This document shows, piece after piece, positions 1-8,949 of a stretch of DNA of 64,000 bases (position 1 is its first letter; every line of letters begins with the position of its first letter). Source of the stretch: Acidimicrobiales bacterium (GTDB lineage Bacteria > Actinomycetota > Acidimicrobiia > Acidimicrobiales > Aldehydirespiratoraceae); contig JAJCXY010000018.1 of assembly GCA_029263215.1 (NCBI GenBank), forward strand, positions 21,466 through 85,465. The letters are read 5' to 3'. The notes beneath the pieces are model-generated. The model ran no database searches. It worked only from the letters and a program-made list of their open reading frames with translations, and was not told the origin of the DNA. The translations under genes and the position numbers were made by a program.

Positions 1-2
1 GA

Positions 3-746
3 CGCCAATGGATCGCCGACCCTGAAGGCGTCGAGACGGTCGTCGAAGCCCAGCATCCGGCCCCAGCCGCACCTCCAACGGTGGGCAAGGCGTTGGGAGA
101 CTCCATCGACAAGCTGGCCGCACCCGGTTCTGGGCTCCACGCAACGCTCACCATGCTCTCCGCGGAGCTCACTGCCTTCCAGAACGAAGGGCTCGCTCAC
201 CGCTATCTCGCCGACCTCGAGCCTGTGCGAACCGCTGAGCAGAACGCCGACCCGTCGAGCGACGTTCTCACCGATGCCGCGGCCCGTGGCCTCCACAAGC
301 TCCTCGCCTACAAGGATGAATACGAGGTGGCCAGGCTTCTCCTCGAACCCGACGCGCAGGCCGCCATCTCCACCCTGGCCACCAGGGGCGACCGGGTGGC
401 CTGGAAGCTGCATCCCCCCTCGCTGAGAGCGCTGGGCAAGAGTCAGAAGGTCGGGGTGTCCACCCGCTGGGGCCGGCCCGCGATGCGTCTGCTCGTCGCC
501 GGCCGCCGCTTGCGGGGCAAGGCCATCGACCCCTTCGGCAGGGCTTCGGTTCGCCGCGTCGAGCGCCAGCTGGCCGGCGAATACCTCGATGCGTTGACGG
601 GCGCGATCGTCGGTCTCGACGAGGCCGGCCTCGAACATGCGGTCACCATCGCCGAGACCCCCGAACTCGTCCGTGGCTACGAGGACATCAAGCTCGCCAA
701 CATCGCCATCTTCCGCGACCGGCTGGCTGAGCTCACCTCCAACTGA
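3..746 (+). CDS. Indolepyruvate ferredoxin oxidoreductase, C-terminal part (left-truncated)
   Basis: The reading frame is already open at the left edge, so only the C-terminal end of a larger protein is present. The segment resembles the DUF6537-type C-terminal region of fused indolepyruvate:ferredoxin oxidoreductases. It has the YKDEYEVARLL motif, an LHPPSLRALG stretch, and RLRGKAIDPFGRASVRRVERQL followed by a helical tail. That enzyme oxidatively decarboxylates aryl-pyruvates from aromatic amino acid breakdown, passing electrons to ferredoxin. The thiamine and Fe-S domains would lie to the left of the window. An internal GTG at 81 could be taken for a start, but coding sequence clearly continues upstream of it. 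The next gene begins 14 bases downstream. Confidence 0.75.
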   Translation, partial: RQWIADPEGVETVVEAQHPAPAAPPTVGKALGDSIDKLAAPGSGLHATLTMLSAELTAFQNEGLAHRYLADLEPVRTAEQNADPSSDVLTDAAARGLHKLLAYKDEYEVARLLLEPDAQAAISTLATRGDRVAWKLHPPSLRALGKSQKVGVSTRWGRPAMRLLVAGRRLRGKAIDPFGRASVRRVERQLAGEYLDALTGAIVGLDEAGLEHAVTIAETPELVRGYEDIKLANIAIFRDRLAELTSN

Positions 747-760
747 CGTATCGTCTGGCC

Positions 761-1624
761 GTGCCTGCCATCAATCGCATCCGCTCGCTACTCTTCGCTC
801 CCGCCGTCCGACCCGACCTCGTACGCAAGGGGCCGGCCACCGGCGCCGACGCGATCGTCATCGACCTCGAGGACGCCACTCCGCCCAACGCCAAGGATGA
901 GGCTCGCTCTATTCTTCGTGAACTCGTGGATGAACTCGGCGCCAGCACCGCCGTGTTCGCCCGGATCAACGACATCACCAGCCCCTGGTACGGCGACGAC
1001 CTCGCTTCGCTTCCCCACGGCTTGACCGGCATCGTGGTACCCAAGATCGAGACGGGCGAGGGCCTCGATCGCCTGCAACGAGACCTGGCCGCGCTCGACA
1101 TCGTGACGAGCACCATCATCGGCGGACTGGAAACGGCCCTGGGTGTGGCCGACGCACGCGTCCTGCTCACTCATCCGATGATCGACATGGCCTACTTCGG
1201 CGCCGAGGACTTCATCGCCGACATGGGTGGTGTTCGCACCGACGACAACACCGAAGTGATGTATGCCCGCTCCCAGGTCGCTCTCGCCGGACGCCTCGCG
1301 GGCACACCCACCATCGACCAGATCGTCGCCGACTTTCGCGACGATCACCGCTTTCACCGTGAGGCCGTCGAAGCACGATCACTCGGGTTCGCGGGCAAAC
1401 TCTGCATCCACCCCGCCCAGGTCACCATCGCCAATGAGGCTTTCACCCCGAGCGTCGACGAGGTCGACCGGGCCCGTCGCCTCCTCGCCGCCTACACCGA
1501 GGCCGCTGCGTCAGGCGTGGCATCGATTGCTTTCGAGGGCCAGATGGTCGACGAACCGGTGGCAGTCCAGGCTCGGCGGGTGCTCGCCCTCGCCGACATC
1601 GATCACCGCGACGAAGGCGGCTGA
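761..1624 (+). CDS. HpcH/HpaI (CitE-like) aldolase/lyase family protein
   Basis: A 287-residue protein of the CitE-like lyase family, which cleaves or forms C-C bonds in CoA-linked hydroxy-acids (citryl-CoA, malyl-CoA or beta-methylmalyl-CoA lyases). Visible family motifs are RSLLFAPA near the N-terminus, VIDLEDA with its metal-binding acids, the FARIN arginine, VPKIETGEG, GLETALGV, FGAEDFIADMG, and the late GFAGKLCIHPAQ signature. The start is a GTG 14 bases after the preceding stop. The exact substrate cannot be read from the sequence. A MaoC-type hydratase lies 5 kb away, but the two are not in one operon. Confidence 0.85.
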   Translation: MPAINRIRSLLFAPAVRPDLVRKGPATGADAIVIDLEDATPPNAKDEARSILRELVDELGASTAVFARINDITSPWYGDDLASLPHGLTGIVVPKIETGEGLDRLQRDLAALDIVTSTIIGGLETALGVADARVLLTHPMIDMAYFGAEDFIADMGGVRTDDNTEVMYARSQVALAGRLAGTPTIDQIVADFRDDHRFHREAVEARSLGFAGKLCIHPAQVTIANEAFTPSVDEVDRARRLLAAYTEAAASGVASIAFEGQMVDEPVAVQARRVLALADIDHRDEGG

Positions 1625-1642
1625 CCGTCGGGTGCCTGCTGA

Positions 1643-2209
1643 TCAGTCGGGTGCCACGAGATCGAGGGCCAGGGCGTCTCTCTGCTCAGTGGTGAGTTCG
1701 ACCTCACCGGCCACGTCGTCATCGAAGTCGCAGCCCACCGCCACCGGCGGTGTCGGCGTCGCGAAGCGGAGATACTGAACCGCAGAAATCCGATCGGTAC
1801 CGACCTGGGACGGGTCGTAGGTGGCGTAATGTTTGTCGCCGGCTTCGTCGCGCACGTAGAGGGTGGCTTCGAGACCGAGCCAGCGGATCAGAAGGGGCTT
1901 GCGATCCTTGGCATCTTCGATCTCGATGAGAAGGGCGCAGCCCAATTCGCCCTGGTGACCGAGCATCGAGTTGTAGACCGTGATCTCGTCGAGAATCGCC
2001 GATTCTCGGGCGATGCGCTCGGCCCGCATGATCTCCTGGACCTGGTAGGTGAGGGTCGCCCGGTTTTCGAACAGGAAGGTGAGATGGTCGCCGAGATGGA
2101 TACGGCGGACTCGTTTCGCTTCGAGCACGCTGGTGCGCATGGCCTCACGGAGGTCTTCGTAGGTCTGATAGTCGACAACGTCATCGCGCTGGACGAAGCG
2201 GCTCATCAT
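1643..2209 (-). CDS. DUF3501 family protein
   Basis: About 188 residues beginning MMSRFVQRDDVVDYQTYEDLR, a typical start for DUF3501 proteins. The start ATG overlaps the TGA of the upstream Fe-S gene, so translation is probably coupled; the second ATG at 2206 is equally possible. The open frame reaches further upstream to 2350, but that part lies inside the neighbouring gene and is not convincing. The molecular function of DUF3501 is unknown. The family is repeatedly found beside rubrerythrin and a CCG-domain Fe-S protein, as here, which suggests a role in oxidative-stress electron transfer (inference from context). Confidence 0.8.
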   Translation of the reverse strand: MMSRFVQRDDVVDYQTYEDLREAMRTSVLEAKRVRRIHLGDHLTFLFENRATLTYQVQEIMRAERIARESAILDEITVYNSMLGHQGELGCALLIEIEDAKDRKPLLIRWLGLEATLYVRDEAGDKHYATYDPSQVGTDRISAVQYLRFATPTPPVAVGCDFDDDVAGEVELTTEQRDALALDLVAPD

Positions 2210-3573
2210 TCTTCGGTTTCGGCGGGAACGACAGGCTGGGGGAACCCATCGGGGCGGTAGGCCCGGGCCAGGATCGACATGGGGTGCATGGGTCGACGGC
2301 CGGCGTGCTGGCCAAACTGGATCGCGGCCAGAGGACAGTCGGTGGCCCACACTTCGGCCTCGGGTTCCGCATTCATGCCATCAAACGCCTTGCGCCCGAT
2401 ACGCACCGACACTTCGAACCCTTCGGTTTTCATGGCGTAGGTGCCGTCGTGGCCACAACACTCCATGGTGGTGGTAGGGGTGACTCCGGGAATTCGTCGG
2501 ATCAGGTCTCGGCCCTTGAAGCCCACCGACTGGGCCCGCAGGTGGCACGGCGTGTGGTAGGCGACGGTGTCGCCGGGCGAGCTCTTGAAGTCTTGATTGA
2601 AGCGGTCTTCGTTGCGGATCGACCACAGATACTCAGAGGGATCCCTCACTGCTTCGGCGAGCTTCTCGGCCCGCTCACGGTCGGCCTCGTCGACGAGGGT
2701 CGGGTATTCCTGGCGCAACATCATCGAGCAGGTGGGGTTGATGGCCAGGACCACCTTGCCGGCGTCGACGTGGGGTTCGAGCGCATCGAGATTCCTCTTC
2801 GCCTTCTTGCGCACCGTATCGATGTCGCCGGACTCCCATGCCGGCATGCCACAACAGTTGAGACCGGCCTGGCAGGTGACCTCCACCTGGCTGGCCTGCA
2901 GCACCTCGATGGTGTCCTTGCCGATCTCGGGCTCGTTGTGTTCGACGTAGCAGGTCTGGAAGAGCACGGCCTCGCCCACCGACGGGTCGACCATCAAGCC
3001 CTGCTTCTCGGCCCACTTCTCGAAGGTGGAGCGAGCGAAGTCGGGAAGCTCCTTGTCGGGGTGGATGCCGAGCACCCTTTCCAAGAAACGACGGTGGAGC
3101 TTCGAGCGGGAGTTGAGCACATTGGCCGCTCCCAGACTGGCGCGGGCGGCCTTGGCGGTGCGGTCGGGGTCGCCCAATACCTTGTCGCGAAACCCAACGC
3201 CATCCCGCCGCACCCGTTGGGCCTTGTAACGGTGGACCAACTTGGGGAAGTCGAGCTGGTAGTCGTGGGCGTCGCGCACCGTGTAGGGACACTGCACTTC
3301 ACAGAGCTTGCATTGGAAACATTCGTCCATCACCTGCTCGGTTTCCTCTGTGGTGACCGCCCTGACGCTGCCGTCGTGGCGGTCGTCGATGAAGGAGAAC
3401 AGAGACGGGAACGAGTCGCAGTACTTGAAGCACAAGCGACACCCGTGGCAGATCTCGAAGGTGCGCTCGACCTCCCCTGCGAGCGCACCCTCATCCCAAT
3501 AGACGGCCTCGGCCGGATCGTAGGAAAGACCCGGAGTGGGGGAATAGGAAATCGAACCGGAGCCGTCAGCCAT
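2206..3573 (-). CDS. Heterodisulfide reductase-like / GlpC-type (Fe-S)-binding protein with CCG domains
   Basis: A 455-residue protein with two N-terminal 4Fe-4S clusters: CHGCRLCFKYC near residue 43 and CFQCKLCEVQCP near residue 86. Two cysteine-rich CCG-type regions follow: CCGMPAWESGD near the middle, and ECCGHDGTYAMKTEG near the C-terminus after YHTPCHLRAQS. This is the architecture of GlpC / HdrD-like electron-transfer subunits. It lies between rubrerythrin upstream (18 bases) and DUF3501 downstream (overlapping), a combination seen in many genomes. The likely role is passing electrons to or from rubrerythrin in the cytoplasm, which is inference; the Fe-S and CCG assignment is solid. Confidence 0.85.
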   Translation of the reverse strand: MADGSGSISYSPTPGLSYDPAEAVYWDEGALAGEVERTFEICHGCRLCFKYCDSFPSLFSFIDDRHDGSVRAVTTEETEQVMDECFQCKLCEVQCPYTVRDAHDYQLDFPKLVHRYKAQRVRRDGVGFRDKVLGDPDRTAKAARASLGAANVLNSRSKLHRRFLERVLGIHPDKELPDFARSTFEKWAEKQGLMVDPSVGEAVLFQTCYVEHNEPEIGKDTIEVLQASQVEVTCQAGLNCCGMPAWESGDIDTVRKKAKRNLDALEPHVDAGKVVLAINPTCSMMLRQEYPTLVDEADRERAEKLAEAVRDPSEYLWSIRNEDRFNQDFKSSPGDTVAYHTPCHLRAQSVGFKGRDLIRRIPGVTPTTTMECCGHDGTYAMKTEGFEVSVRIGRKAFDGMNAEPEAEVWATDCPLAAIQFGQHAGRRPMHPMSILARAYRPDGFPQPVVPAETEE

Positions 3574-3591
3574 GATTTGATGCTCTCCCGG

Positions 3592-4008
<417 letters not shown>

Positions 4009-4089
4009 GTTGCGGTGTGTCTCCTGTTGAGAGGGGTTCGAAACGGAGCCGCTGACGGCGTCCGGCTGTCACTCTATCCCGCTGTCCGG

Positions 4090-4106
4090 TCTGGACAAAG
4101 TCCAGA
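4090..4106. promoter_or_regulatory. Perfect palindrome between rubrerythrin and the Fur-family gene (putative operator)
   Basis: TCTGGACAAAGTCCAGA is a 7-3-7 inverted repeat in the divergent promoter region. Downstream, toward the Fur-type gene, lie a possible -35 TCGACA (4113-4118) and -10 TATACT (4135-4140), which would give a transcript starting at or just before the GTG start. A dimeric regulator encoded next door is the obvious candidate to bind it. Confidence 0.5.
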
Positions 4107-4148
4107 TCAAGATCGACAGCCAAGCGATGCCGGTTATACTTATCGACT

Positions 4149-4559
4149 GTGCCCAGCCACCTCGTCGACCGTCTCCGCAAACGCGGCTATCGACTCACCG
4201 CCCAGCGGCGCGTCGTTGCCGAAGTGCTCGATGGCGAGAACCTGCACCTCACCGCCGATGAGGTGCACAAGCGGGCCGCTGTGCTCCTGCCCGAAATCAG
4301 CCGAGCCACCGTGTACAACACCGTGCAGCAGTTCGCGGAGATCGGCGAGGTCCTCGAGCTGTCGCTCAACGGCAGGTCGAAGCACTACGACCCCAACATC
4401 CACCCCGCCCACCACCACCTGATCTGCGACCACTGCGGCCTTGTTTACGACGTCGCCCACAGCATCCCCGCTCCCCCGCTCGATGAGTCGGAGCTTCACG
4501 AGATGGTGATCGAGCGCACCGAGATCGTCTACCACGGCACCTGTGCCGGGTGCCGCTAG
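4149..4559 (+). CDS. Fur-family metalloregulator (Fur/PerR type)
   Basis: A 136-residue Fur-superfamily repressor. The N-terminal winged helix contains [16 protein letters not shown] and the recognition helix region [19 protein letters not shown]. The dimerisation domain has the metal-binding [10 protein letters not shown] motif and a C-terminal CAGC, giving the two CxxC pairs of a structural zinc site. These proteins act in the cytoplasm as metal- or peroxide-sensing repressors. The divergent neighbour is rubrerythrin, so a PerR-like role is the most economical reading, but Fur and PerR cannot be told apart from motifs alone. Translation starts at GTG with a very short leader. Confidence 0.88.
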   Translation: MPSHLVDRLRKRGYRLTAQRRVVAEVLDGENLHLTADEVHKRAAVLLPEISRATVYNTVQQFAEIGEVLELSLNGRSKHYDPNIHPAHHHLICDHCGLVYDVAHSIPAPPLDESELHEMVIERTEIVYHGTCAGCR

Positions 4560-4571
4560 CACCCCACACGG

Positions 4572-5558
4572 TCAGCGCACGACGAGGCCGGCCTTCTCCC
4601 GCTCGGTCGGGTGAACAGGATGATCGAATGGGTGCACCATGAAGCGCCCGAACACCTCTCGATAGCCGGCGTACAGGCCCGCACCCTCGGAGGCCGCTGA
4701 GTCGGATCCCAGCTCTTCGGCCAAACGCGGGAGGTCGTACCAGGCGGCGCGAGGGCGGGCGTGATGGGCGTGATGGAGGTTGTTGTTGAGGAAGAGCAGG
4801 GAGAACCCCTTCCCGGCTCTGACAACCGCAGACCGGCTGGCATCACCGGGAATCCAGCGGTGCTCACAGTAGGACCGGACCAGGCTGAGCGATTGGGACA
4901 GGTAGGCGGCACCGAGGATGTAGATCCATGCCGGCATGCCGGCCACACCCACCACGAACACCATCACCGCAGCGATACCCGCGAGATGGGCGACCCACCA
5001 CCGGACTACCGTGAGATTGCCCTCACGGGCCTCCCGGTACTGGCTTCGCACCACATGGAGTGTGGCCACCACGGGGCCGAGCATCATCCTCCCGAGCATC
5101 GAATGATGAAACACCATCAGCGCCCGCCGGGGCCTCGACCAGCTGATCCACTGCCGGGCGTCGACGTAGTAGCTCTCCCGATCGTCGAGAGGATCGGTGA
5201 GGATCTCGTCTTGATGATGGAGTAGATGATCCCGGCGATACAGCTGGTAAGGCAGGCAGAGCGACAGGGGGGGCGCCCCGACCTGATCGTCGGCCCGTCG
5301 CAAGCCGAAGGGATGACCGTGAAGCACCTCGTGGCGAAGCGAGCCGTGCCATGCCACCACCACCGCCAGGGCAACGATCACCACCGGGGTTGGTATCGAA
5401 CGATGACCGAGCACGATGGCGAACCAGAGTGCGTAGATCGTGATCGCCAGCACGACGGTGGGCCACTCGACCTTCTGCTTCACTTCCGGCCCTTTCCCGA
5501 CGCGACTCGTCGTGTCTCGTGAGCCGCCAGTGCACATCATCGGCGACCGGGTCGCCAT
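4572..5558 (-). CDS. Membrane fatty-acid desaturase family protein
   Basis: A membrane di-iron enzyme with the histidine boxes of the fatty-acid desaturase / hydroxylase superfamily: HEVLHGHPFG, RRDHLLHHQDE and NNNLHHAHHARPRAAWY. Hydrophobic segments lie near VVLAITIYALWFAIVLG, VVIVALAVVVAW and the middle of the protein. These enzymes oxidise acyl chains or carotenoids at the membrane. The frame stays open to 5834, but that stretch overlaps the divergent XRE gene. Starts at 5558, 5540, or a GTG just before KQKVEWPTVV are all plausible. The product probably controls lipid desaturation, possibly under the divergent XRE regulator (inference). Confidence 0.8.
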   Translation of the reverse strand: MATRSPMMCTGGSRDTTSRVGKGPEVKQKVEWPTVVLAITIYALWFAIVLGHRSIPTPVVIVALAVVVAWHGSLRHEVLHGHPFGLRRADDQVGAPPLSLCLPYQLYRRDHLLHHQDEILTDPLDDRESYYVDARQWISWSRPRRALMVFHHSMLGRMMLGPVVATLHVVRSQYREAREGNLTVVRWWVAHLAGIAAVMVFVVGVAGMPAWIYILGAAYLSQSLSLVRSYCEHRWIPGDASRSAVVRAGKGFSLLFLNNNLHHAHHARPRAAWYDLPRLAEELGSDSAASEGAGLYAGYREVFGRFMVHPFDHPVHPTEREKAGLVVR

Positions 5559-5563
5559 AGGGG

Positions 5564-5592
5564 TTTGCGCACACCATGCTGCGTTTGCGCAC
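5564..5592. promoter_or_regulatory. Direct repeat TTTGCGCAC x2 in the desaturase/XRE divergent region
   Basis: Two exact copies of TTTGCGCAC (5564-5572 and 5584-5592) are spaced 20 bp apart, about two helical turns. They sit between the desaturase gene and the XRE regulator. This spacing would place bound dimers on one DNA face, so the repeats are a candidate operator. Confidence 0.4.
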
Positions 5593-5644
5593 GTTGTACC
5601 CTGTCTGTGGCGTTTACACAGCAGATGTCGTAAAGTCACCACAC

Positions 5645-6496
5645 ATGGTGCAACGTCAGGCGGTGCTCGACCGCTTCCGCGAGCGTCTCGGCAACATGCT
5701 CGACGCCGATCCCCAGACCCACTCGGCCTTTGCCCGATCCGCCGGGATCGATCGTTCCACCCTCTCCCAGCTGCTGTCGCCGCAAAACCGCCGGCTCCCC
5801 CGTGCCGAAACGCTGGTCGCCCTGTCGCGAGCAACCGGAGCGTCCATCGACTGGCTCCTCGGACTCTCCAACGACGGCCCGGCCCGCACCGACATAGTCC
5901 GCGAGGAGCTCTCCTTCAGCAGCCGAGAGCTCAGCCCCTTCGATGAATCGCTCATCGAGTGGTACGACGAATCAATCGGCCAGAAGGTGAGGTACGTCCC
6001 CGCCACAATCCCCGACCTGCTCAAGACCGAAGCGGTTATCCGCCACGAGGTCACCCGATTCGCCACCGTGCGTCCCGAACACAAGATCGAAACCGCCGAA
6101 GCTCCCCTGATGATGGCCCGCGCGCCGGGCAGCGATGTGGAGTGCTGCAGTTCGATCCAGATGCTCGAAGGATTCTGTCGCGGCCACGGAGTGTGGGCCA
6201 CCCTCGATCGCCAGCAGCGCATCGAGCAGCTCGACCACATGATCGAGGTCACTGAAGAGCTCTACCCCACCCTGCGCTGGTTCCTCTACGACGCACGCAA
6301 GCGATACGCCGGGGCCATCACGATCTTCGGACTCACCCGAGCCGTGCTCTACCTCGGCCAACTCCACATCGTGCTCACCAACGAGGAACACATCATCGCG
6401 TTCGTCGAACAGTTCGACGACCTCGTGCGAGCGTCCAGCGTCCAACCCCCGGACATACCTCGGCTCCTGAGGCGTCTCCGCGCCGAACTCGGCTGA
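5645..6496 (+). CDS. XRE-family transcriptional regulator
   Basis: A 283-residue protein. The N-terminal helix-turn-helix spans about residues 20-65 (FARSAGIDRSTLSQLLSP ... LPRAETLVALSRATGASIDWLLGL). A long C-terminal region without a recognised enzyme motif follows and probably senses a ligand. I chose the ATG at 5645 because it begins just before the HTH; an in-frame extension to 5576 would run over the putative operator repeats. It is divergent from a fatty-acid desaturase, which suggests local regulation of that gene. The family of the C-terminal domain is not identified. Confidence 0.8.
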   Translation: MVQRQAVLDRFRERLGNMLDADPQTHSAFARSAGIDRSTLSQLLSPQNRRLPRAETLVALSRATGASIDWLLGLSNDGPARTDIVREELSFSSRELSPFDESLIEWYDESIGQKVRYVPATIPDLLKTEAVIRHEVTRFATVRPEHKIETAEAPLMMARAPGSDVECCSSIQMLEGFCRGHGVWATLDRQQRIEQLDHMIEVTEELYPTLRWFLYDARKRYAGAITIFGLTRAVLYLGQLHIVLTNEEHIIAFVEQFDDLVRASSVQPPDIPRLLRRLRAELG

Positions 6497-6511
6497 CCCC
6501 GGCTTGGGCGA

Positions 6512-6578
6512 CCGACGATCACCTACTCGGCCTCGGGCGGCCGACGATCACCTACTCCGCCTCGGGCGGCCGACGATT
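6512..6578. repeat. 29-bp tandem repeat at the 3' end of the MaoC-type gene
   Basis: A 29-bp unit beginning CCGACGATCACCTACTC occurs at 6512-6540 and 6541-6569, followed by a partial third copy. The hydratase stop codon lies in the second copy, so the first copy is a duplicate of the gene's final codons left downstream of the stop. The copies differ by only one or two bases, indicating a recent small duplication. Confidence 0.8.
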
Positions 6579-7028
6579 CATCAGGGCATTCCTCACGGTT
6601 CGACACACGAGCACATTGTCCTGGTTGAAGGCCCGATGCTCGAAGGTCGTGACACCCTGCTCTGGTCGAGACCGCGACGCCCTCGACCCTACAACCTCGG
6701 TCTCCACCCGGATCGTGTCACCATGAAAGAGAGGTGCAGGGAAGTCGGTCTTGTCGAAGCCCAGGTTGGCCACCGTCGTGCCGAGAGTGGTCTCGTGCAC
6801 CGAGATGCCCACAACTAAGCCGAGGGTGAGAAGTGAGTTCACCAGAGGGCGGCCGAACTCGGTTTCCTTCTCCGCATAGTCGGCATCGAGGTGAAGCCAC
6901 GCAGGGTTCATCGTCATGGTGGTGAAAGCCACATTGTCGGCCTCGGTGATGGTGCGCCTGATGACGTGATGGATCACGAGACCGACGGGCAGATCGTCGA
7001 ACCAGCGGCCGGACACGGGTCTTTGCAT
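6552..7028 (-). CDS. MaoC-like hydratase/dehydratase (hot-dog fold)
   Basis: About 158 residues from [16 protein letters not shown]. The MaoC hydratase signature is visible as [28 protein letters not shown], where the catalytic D and N/H residues of the (R)-enoyl-CoA hydratase family lie, followed by [17 protein letters not shown]. The C-terminal strands [16 protein letters not shown] and [18 protein letters not shown] match the hot-dog fold. It resembles mesaconyl/beta-methylmalyl-CoA hydratases, but the substrate is uncertain. The frame extends to 7082, into the upstream lipoprotein gene; the start at 7028 leaves a 25-base gap. The gene ends within a 29-bp tandem duplication. Confidence 0.82.
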   Translation of the reverse strand: MQRPVSGRWFDDLPVGLVIHHVIRRTITEADNVAFTTMTMNPAWLHLDADYAEKETEFGRPLVNSLLTLGLVVGISVHETTLGTTVANLGFDKTDFPAPLFHGDTIRVETEVVGSRASRSRPEQGVTTFEHRAFNQDNVLVCRTVRNALMNRRPPEAE

Positions 7029-7053
7029 GTCGGAGAGTCTGCCAGGCCCGATC

Positions 7054-7557
7054 TCACCCACCCGGATCGGGCACCAGATCAACCGCGAGCGTCTCTCCCT
7101 CGGCGGCTTCGATCCAGCAGATCACGCTGCGATCCCCATCAGCCCAGGCGGGAGCGTCGGGCACATAGGCAGACAAGGCGACACCAGGCGCACCCACCAC
7201 ATCGACGAGGGCCGCGGCAGCCGACGCCGCGGCTTCCGTGCAGCCCGGGGTGGCCTGCTCGATCAGGGCATCGGCACCGGGCCAGGGGCCTTCCGCGGTG
7301 ACTGTCAGCCGGGCCACCACCTGGGCGTCGTGGGGGTCGGCACAAGGCACGCCGGCCACCACCCGAATCGATCCCGACGACGGCTCGTCGAAGCAGTCGC
7401 CCACCTCCAGTCGGGTGGTGCCGACGGACCCTGCCTCCACGATCGTGCCCTGCGAATCTCGCACCGTCTGATCGACGAGCGCATCGGCGCCGCACGCGGC
7501 GAGAAGGCTCCCGGCCAGAAACACCACTACCACCGGCGAGCTCTGCGTCACGAACAC
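7054..7557 (-). CDS. Lipoprotein of the Septum-formation (PF13845-like) family
   Basis: A 167-residue secreted lipoprotein. A hydrophobic signal peptide ends in the lipobox LLAAC at about residues 18-22, so the mature protein should be anchored to the outer face of the membrane. The rest carries paired cysteines in the pattern VGDCFDEP ... [16 protein letters not shown] ... GCTEAAA ... [12 protein letters not shown], typical of the actinobacterial septum-formation domain. Function is not known in detail. It is divergent from mycothione reductase with only 28 bases between starts, so one or both transcripts are probably leaderless. Confidence 0.75.
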   Translation of the reverse strand: MFVTQSSPVVVVFLAGSLLAACGADALVDQTVRDSQGTIVEAGSVGTTRLEVGDCFDEPSSGSIRVVAGVPCADPHDAQVVARLTVTAEGPWPGADALIEQATPGCTEAAASAAAALVDVVGAPGVALSAYVPDAPAWADGDRSVICWIEAAEGETLAVDLVPDPGG

Positions 7558-7585
7558 CGACGTTACCGACCAGTACCCTCACCGC

Positions 7586-8947
7586 ATGCGTTCGTTCGAT
7601 CTCATCATCATCGGGGCGGGTTCCGGCAACTCCGTCATCGGCCCTGAGCACGACTCCTGGGACATCGCCATCGTCGAGCGGGGGCTCTTCGGTGGCACCT
7701 GCCTCAACGTGGGCTGCATTCCTTCGAAGATGTTCGTCTACGCCGCCGAGGTGGCCGAGCTGGCCGACCGGGTCGGACCCGCCCTCGGAGTGCACACCCG
7801 TTCCGACGGAGCCGACTGGGACGCCATCCGGGATCGTGTTTTCGGACGGATCGACCCCATCGCCGAGGGCGGCGAGGAATACCGCCAGGGCCTCGAAAAC
7901 GTCACGGTCTTCAAGAACGACGCCAGGTTCGTCGGCCCCAAACAGCTCGATGTCGGTGGAGAGATCATCACTGCCGAACACATCGTGATCGCGGCCGGCG
8001 CGAGATCGTTCATCCCCGACATCCCCGGCCTGGCCGACGTCGACTATCACACCTCCGACACCATCATGCGGGTGAAGGAACGGCCCGAGCGATTGCTTGT
8101 CATCGGAGGCGGTTACATCGCCACCGAACTGGGACACGTGTTCAGTGCGTTCGGTTCTCACGTCACCTTCGTGCTCCGCAGCGACCGTTTCCTCAGAGCG
8201 GAGGACGAGGCGATCAGCCACCGATTCACCGAGGTCTACACACGGGAATACGACGTGAGGCTCCGATCGGAGATGCACGGCGTGCGTCGCGATGGCGACG
8301 ACATCGTGCTCGACATCACCACCCACGGCGAACGCATGGAGCTACGCGGTGACGCCATCCTCGTGGCCACGGGCCGGATCCCCAACGGCGACCGGCTCGA
8401 CGTTGCCCAGACCGGTGTGGAGATCGGCGACGACGGCTACATAGTCACCGATTCCCAACTTCGCACCAACGTCGGCGGGATTTTCGCACTGGGCGACATC
8501 ACCAGTCCGGTACAGCTGAAGCACTCCGCCAACCATGAGGCGAAGGTGGTCGCCCACAACCTGGTCAATCCCCACGACCCGATCGAGGTCAACGACCAGT
8601 TCATCCCCCATGCCGTATTCGGGCATCCCCAGGTAGCGGCGGTGGGCCTCACCGAGCGCGACTGCATCACCCACGGGCGACCCTACGTCAGCCACGTTCA
8701 GGAGTATTGCTCCGCGGCCTACGGCTGGGCGATGGAAGACACCGACAGCTTCGTGAAGCTGATCGCCGACCCGAATAGTCGGCTCCTGATCGGTGCTCAC
8801 ATCATCGGCCCCCAAGCCCCCACCCTCATCCAACAGTTGATTCAGGGGATGGTCTTCGGCCAGACCGTCGATCAGATGGCCCACGACCAGTACTACATCC
8901 ATCCGGGCCTTCCCGAGGTGGTGGAGCAGGCCCTGCTGGAGCTCTGA
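7586..8947 (+). CDS. mtr: Mycothione reductase
   Basis: A 453-residue FAD- and NADPH-dependent disulfide reductase. The N-terminal FAD site is DLIIIGAGSGNSVIG. The redox-active pair is Cys39/Cys44 in GGTCLNVGC. The NADPH-binding fold starts at LLVIGGGYIATELGHVF, and a second FAD contact is GIFALGDIT. The dimerisation domain ends in YYIHPGLPEVVEQALL, with the His-Glu catalytic dyad. The GxGSGNS start and overall length fit mycothione reductase rather than glutathione reductase or lipoamide dehydrogenase. It regenerates mycothiol from its disulfide in the cytoplasm, and mycothiol is restricted to Actinomycetota, which supports the host assignment. Confidence 0.88.
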   Translation: MRSFDLIIIGAGSGNSVIGPEHDSWDIAIVERGLFGGTCLNVGCIPSKMFVYAAEVAELADRVGPALGVHTRSDGADWDAIRDRVFGRIDPIAEGGEEYRQGLENVTVFKNDARFVGPKQLDVGGEIITAEHIVIAAGARSFIPDIPGLADVDYHTSDTIMRVKERPERLLVIGGGYIATELGHVFSAFGSHVTFVLRSDRFLRAEDEAISHRFTEVYTREYDVRLRSEMHGVRRDGDDIVLDITTHGERMELRGDAILVATGRIPNGDRLDVAQTGVEIGDDGYIVTDSQLRTNVGGIFALGDITSPVQLKHSANHEAKVVAHNLVNPHDPIEVNDQFIPHAVFGHPQVAAVGLTERDCITHGRPYVSHVQEYCSAAYGWAMEDTDSFVKLIADPNSRLLIGAHIIGPQAPTLIQQLIQGMVFGQTVDQMAHDQYYIHPGLPEVVEQALLEL

Positions 8948-8949
8948 AG

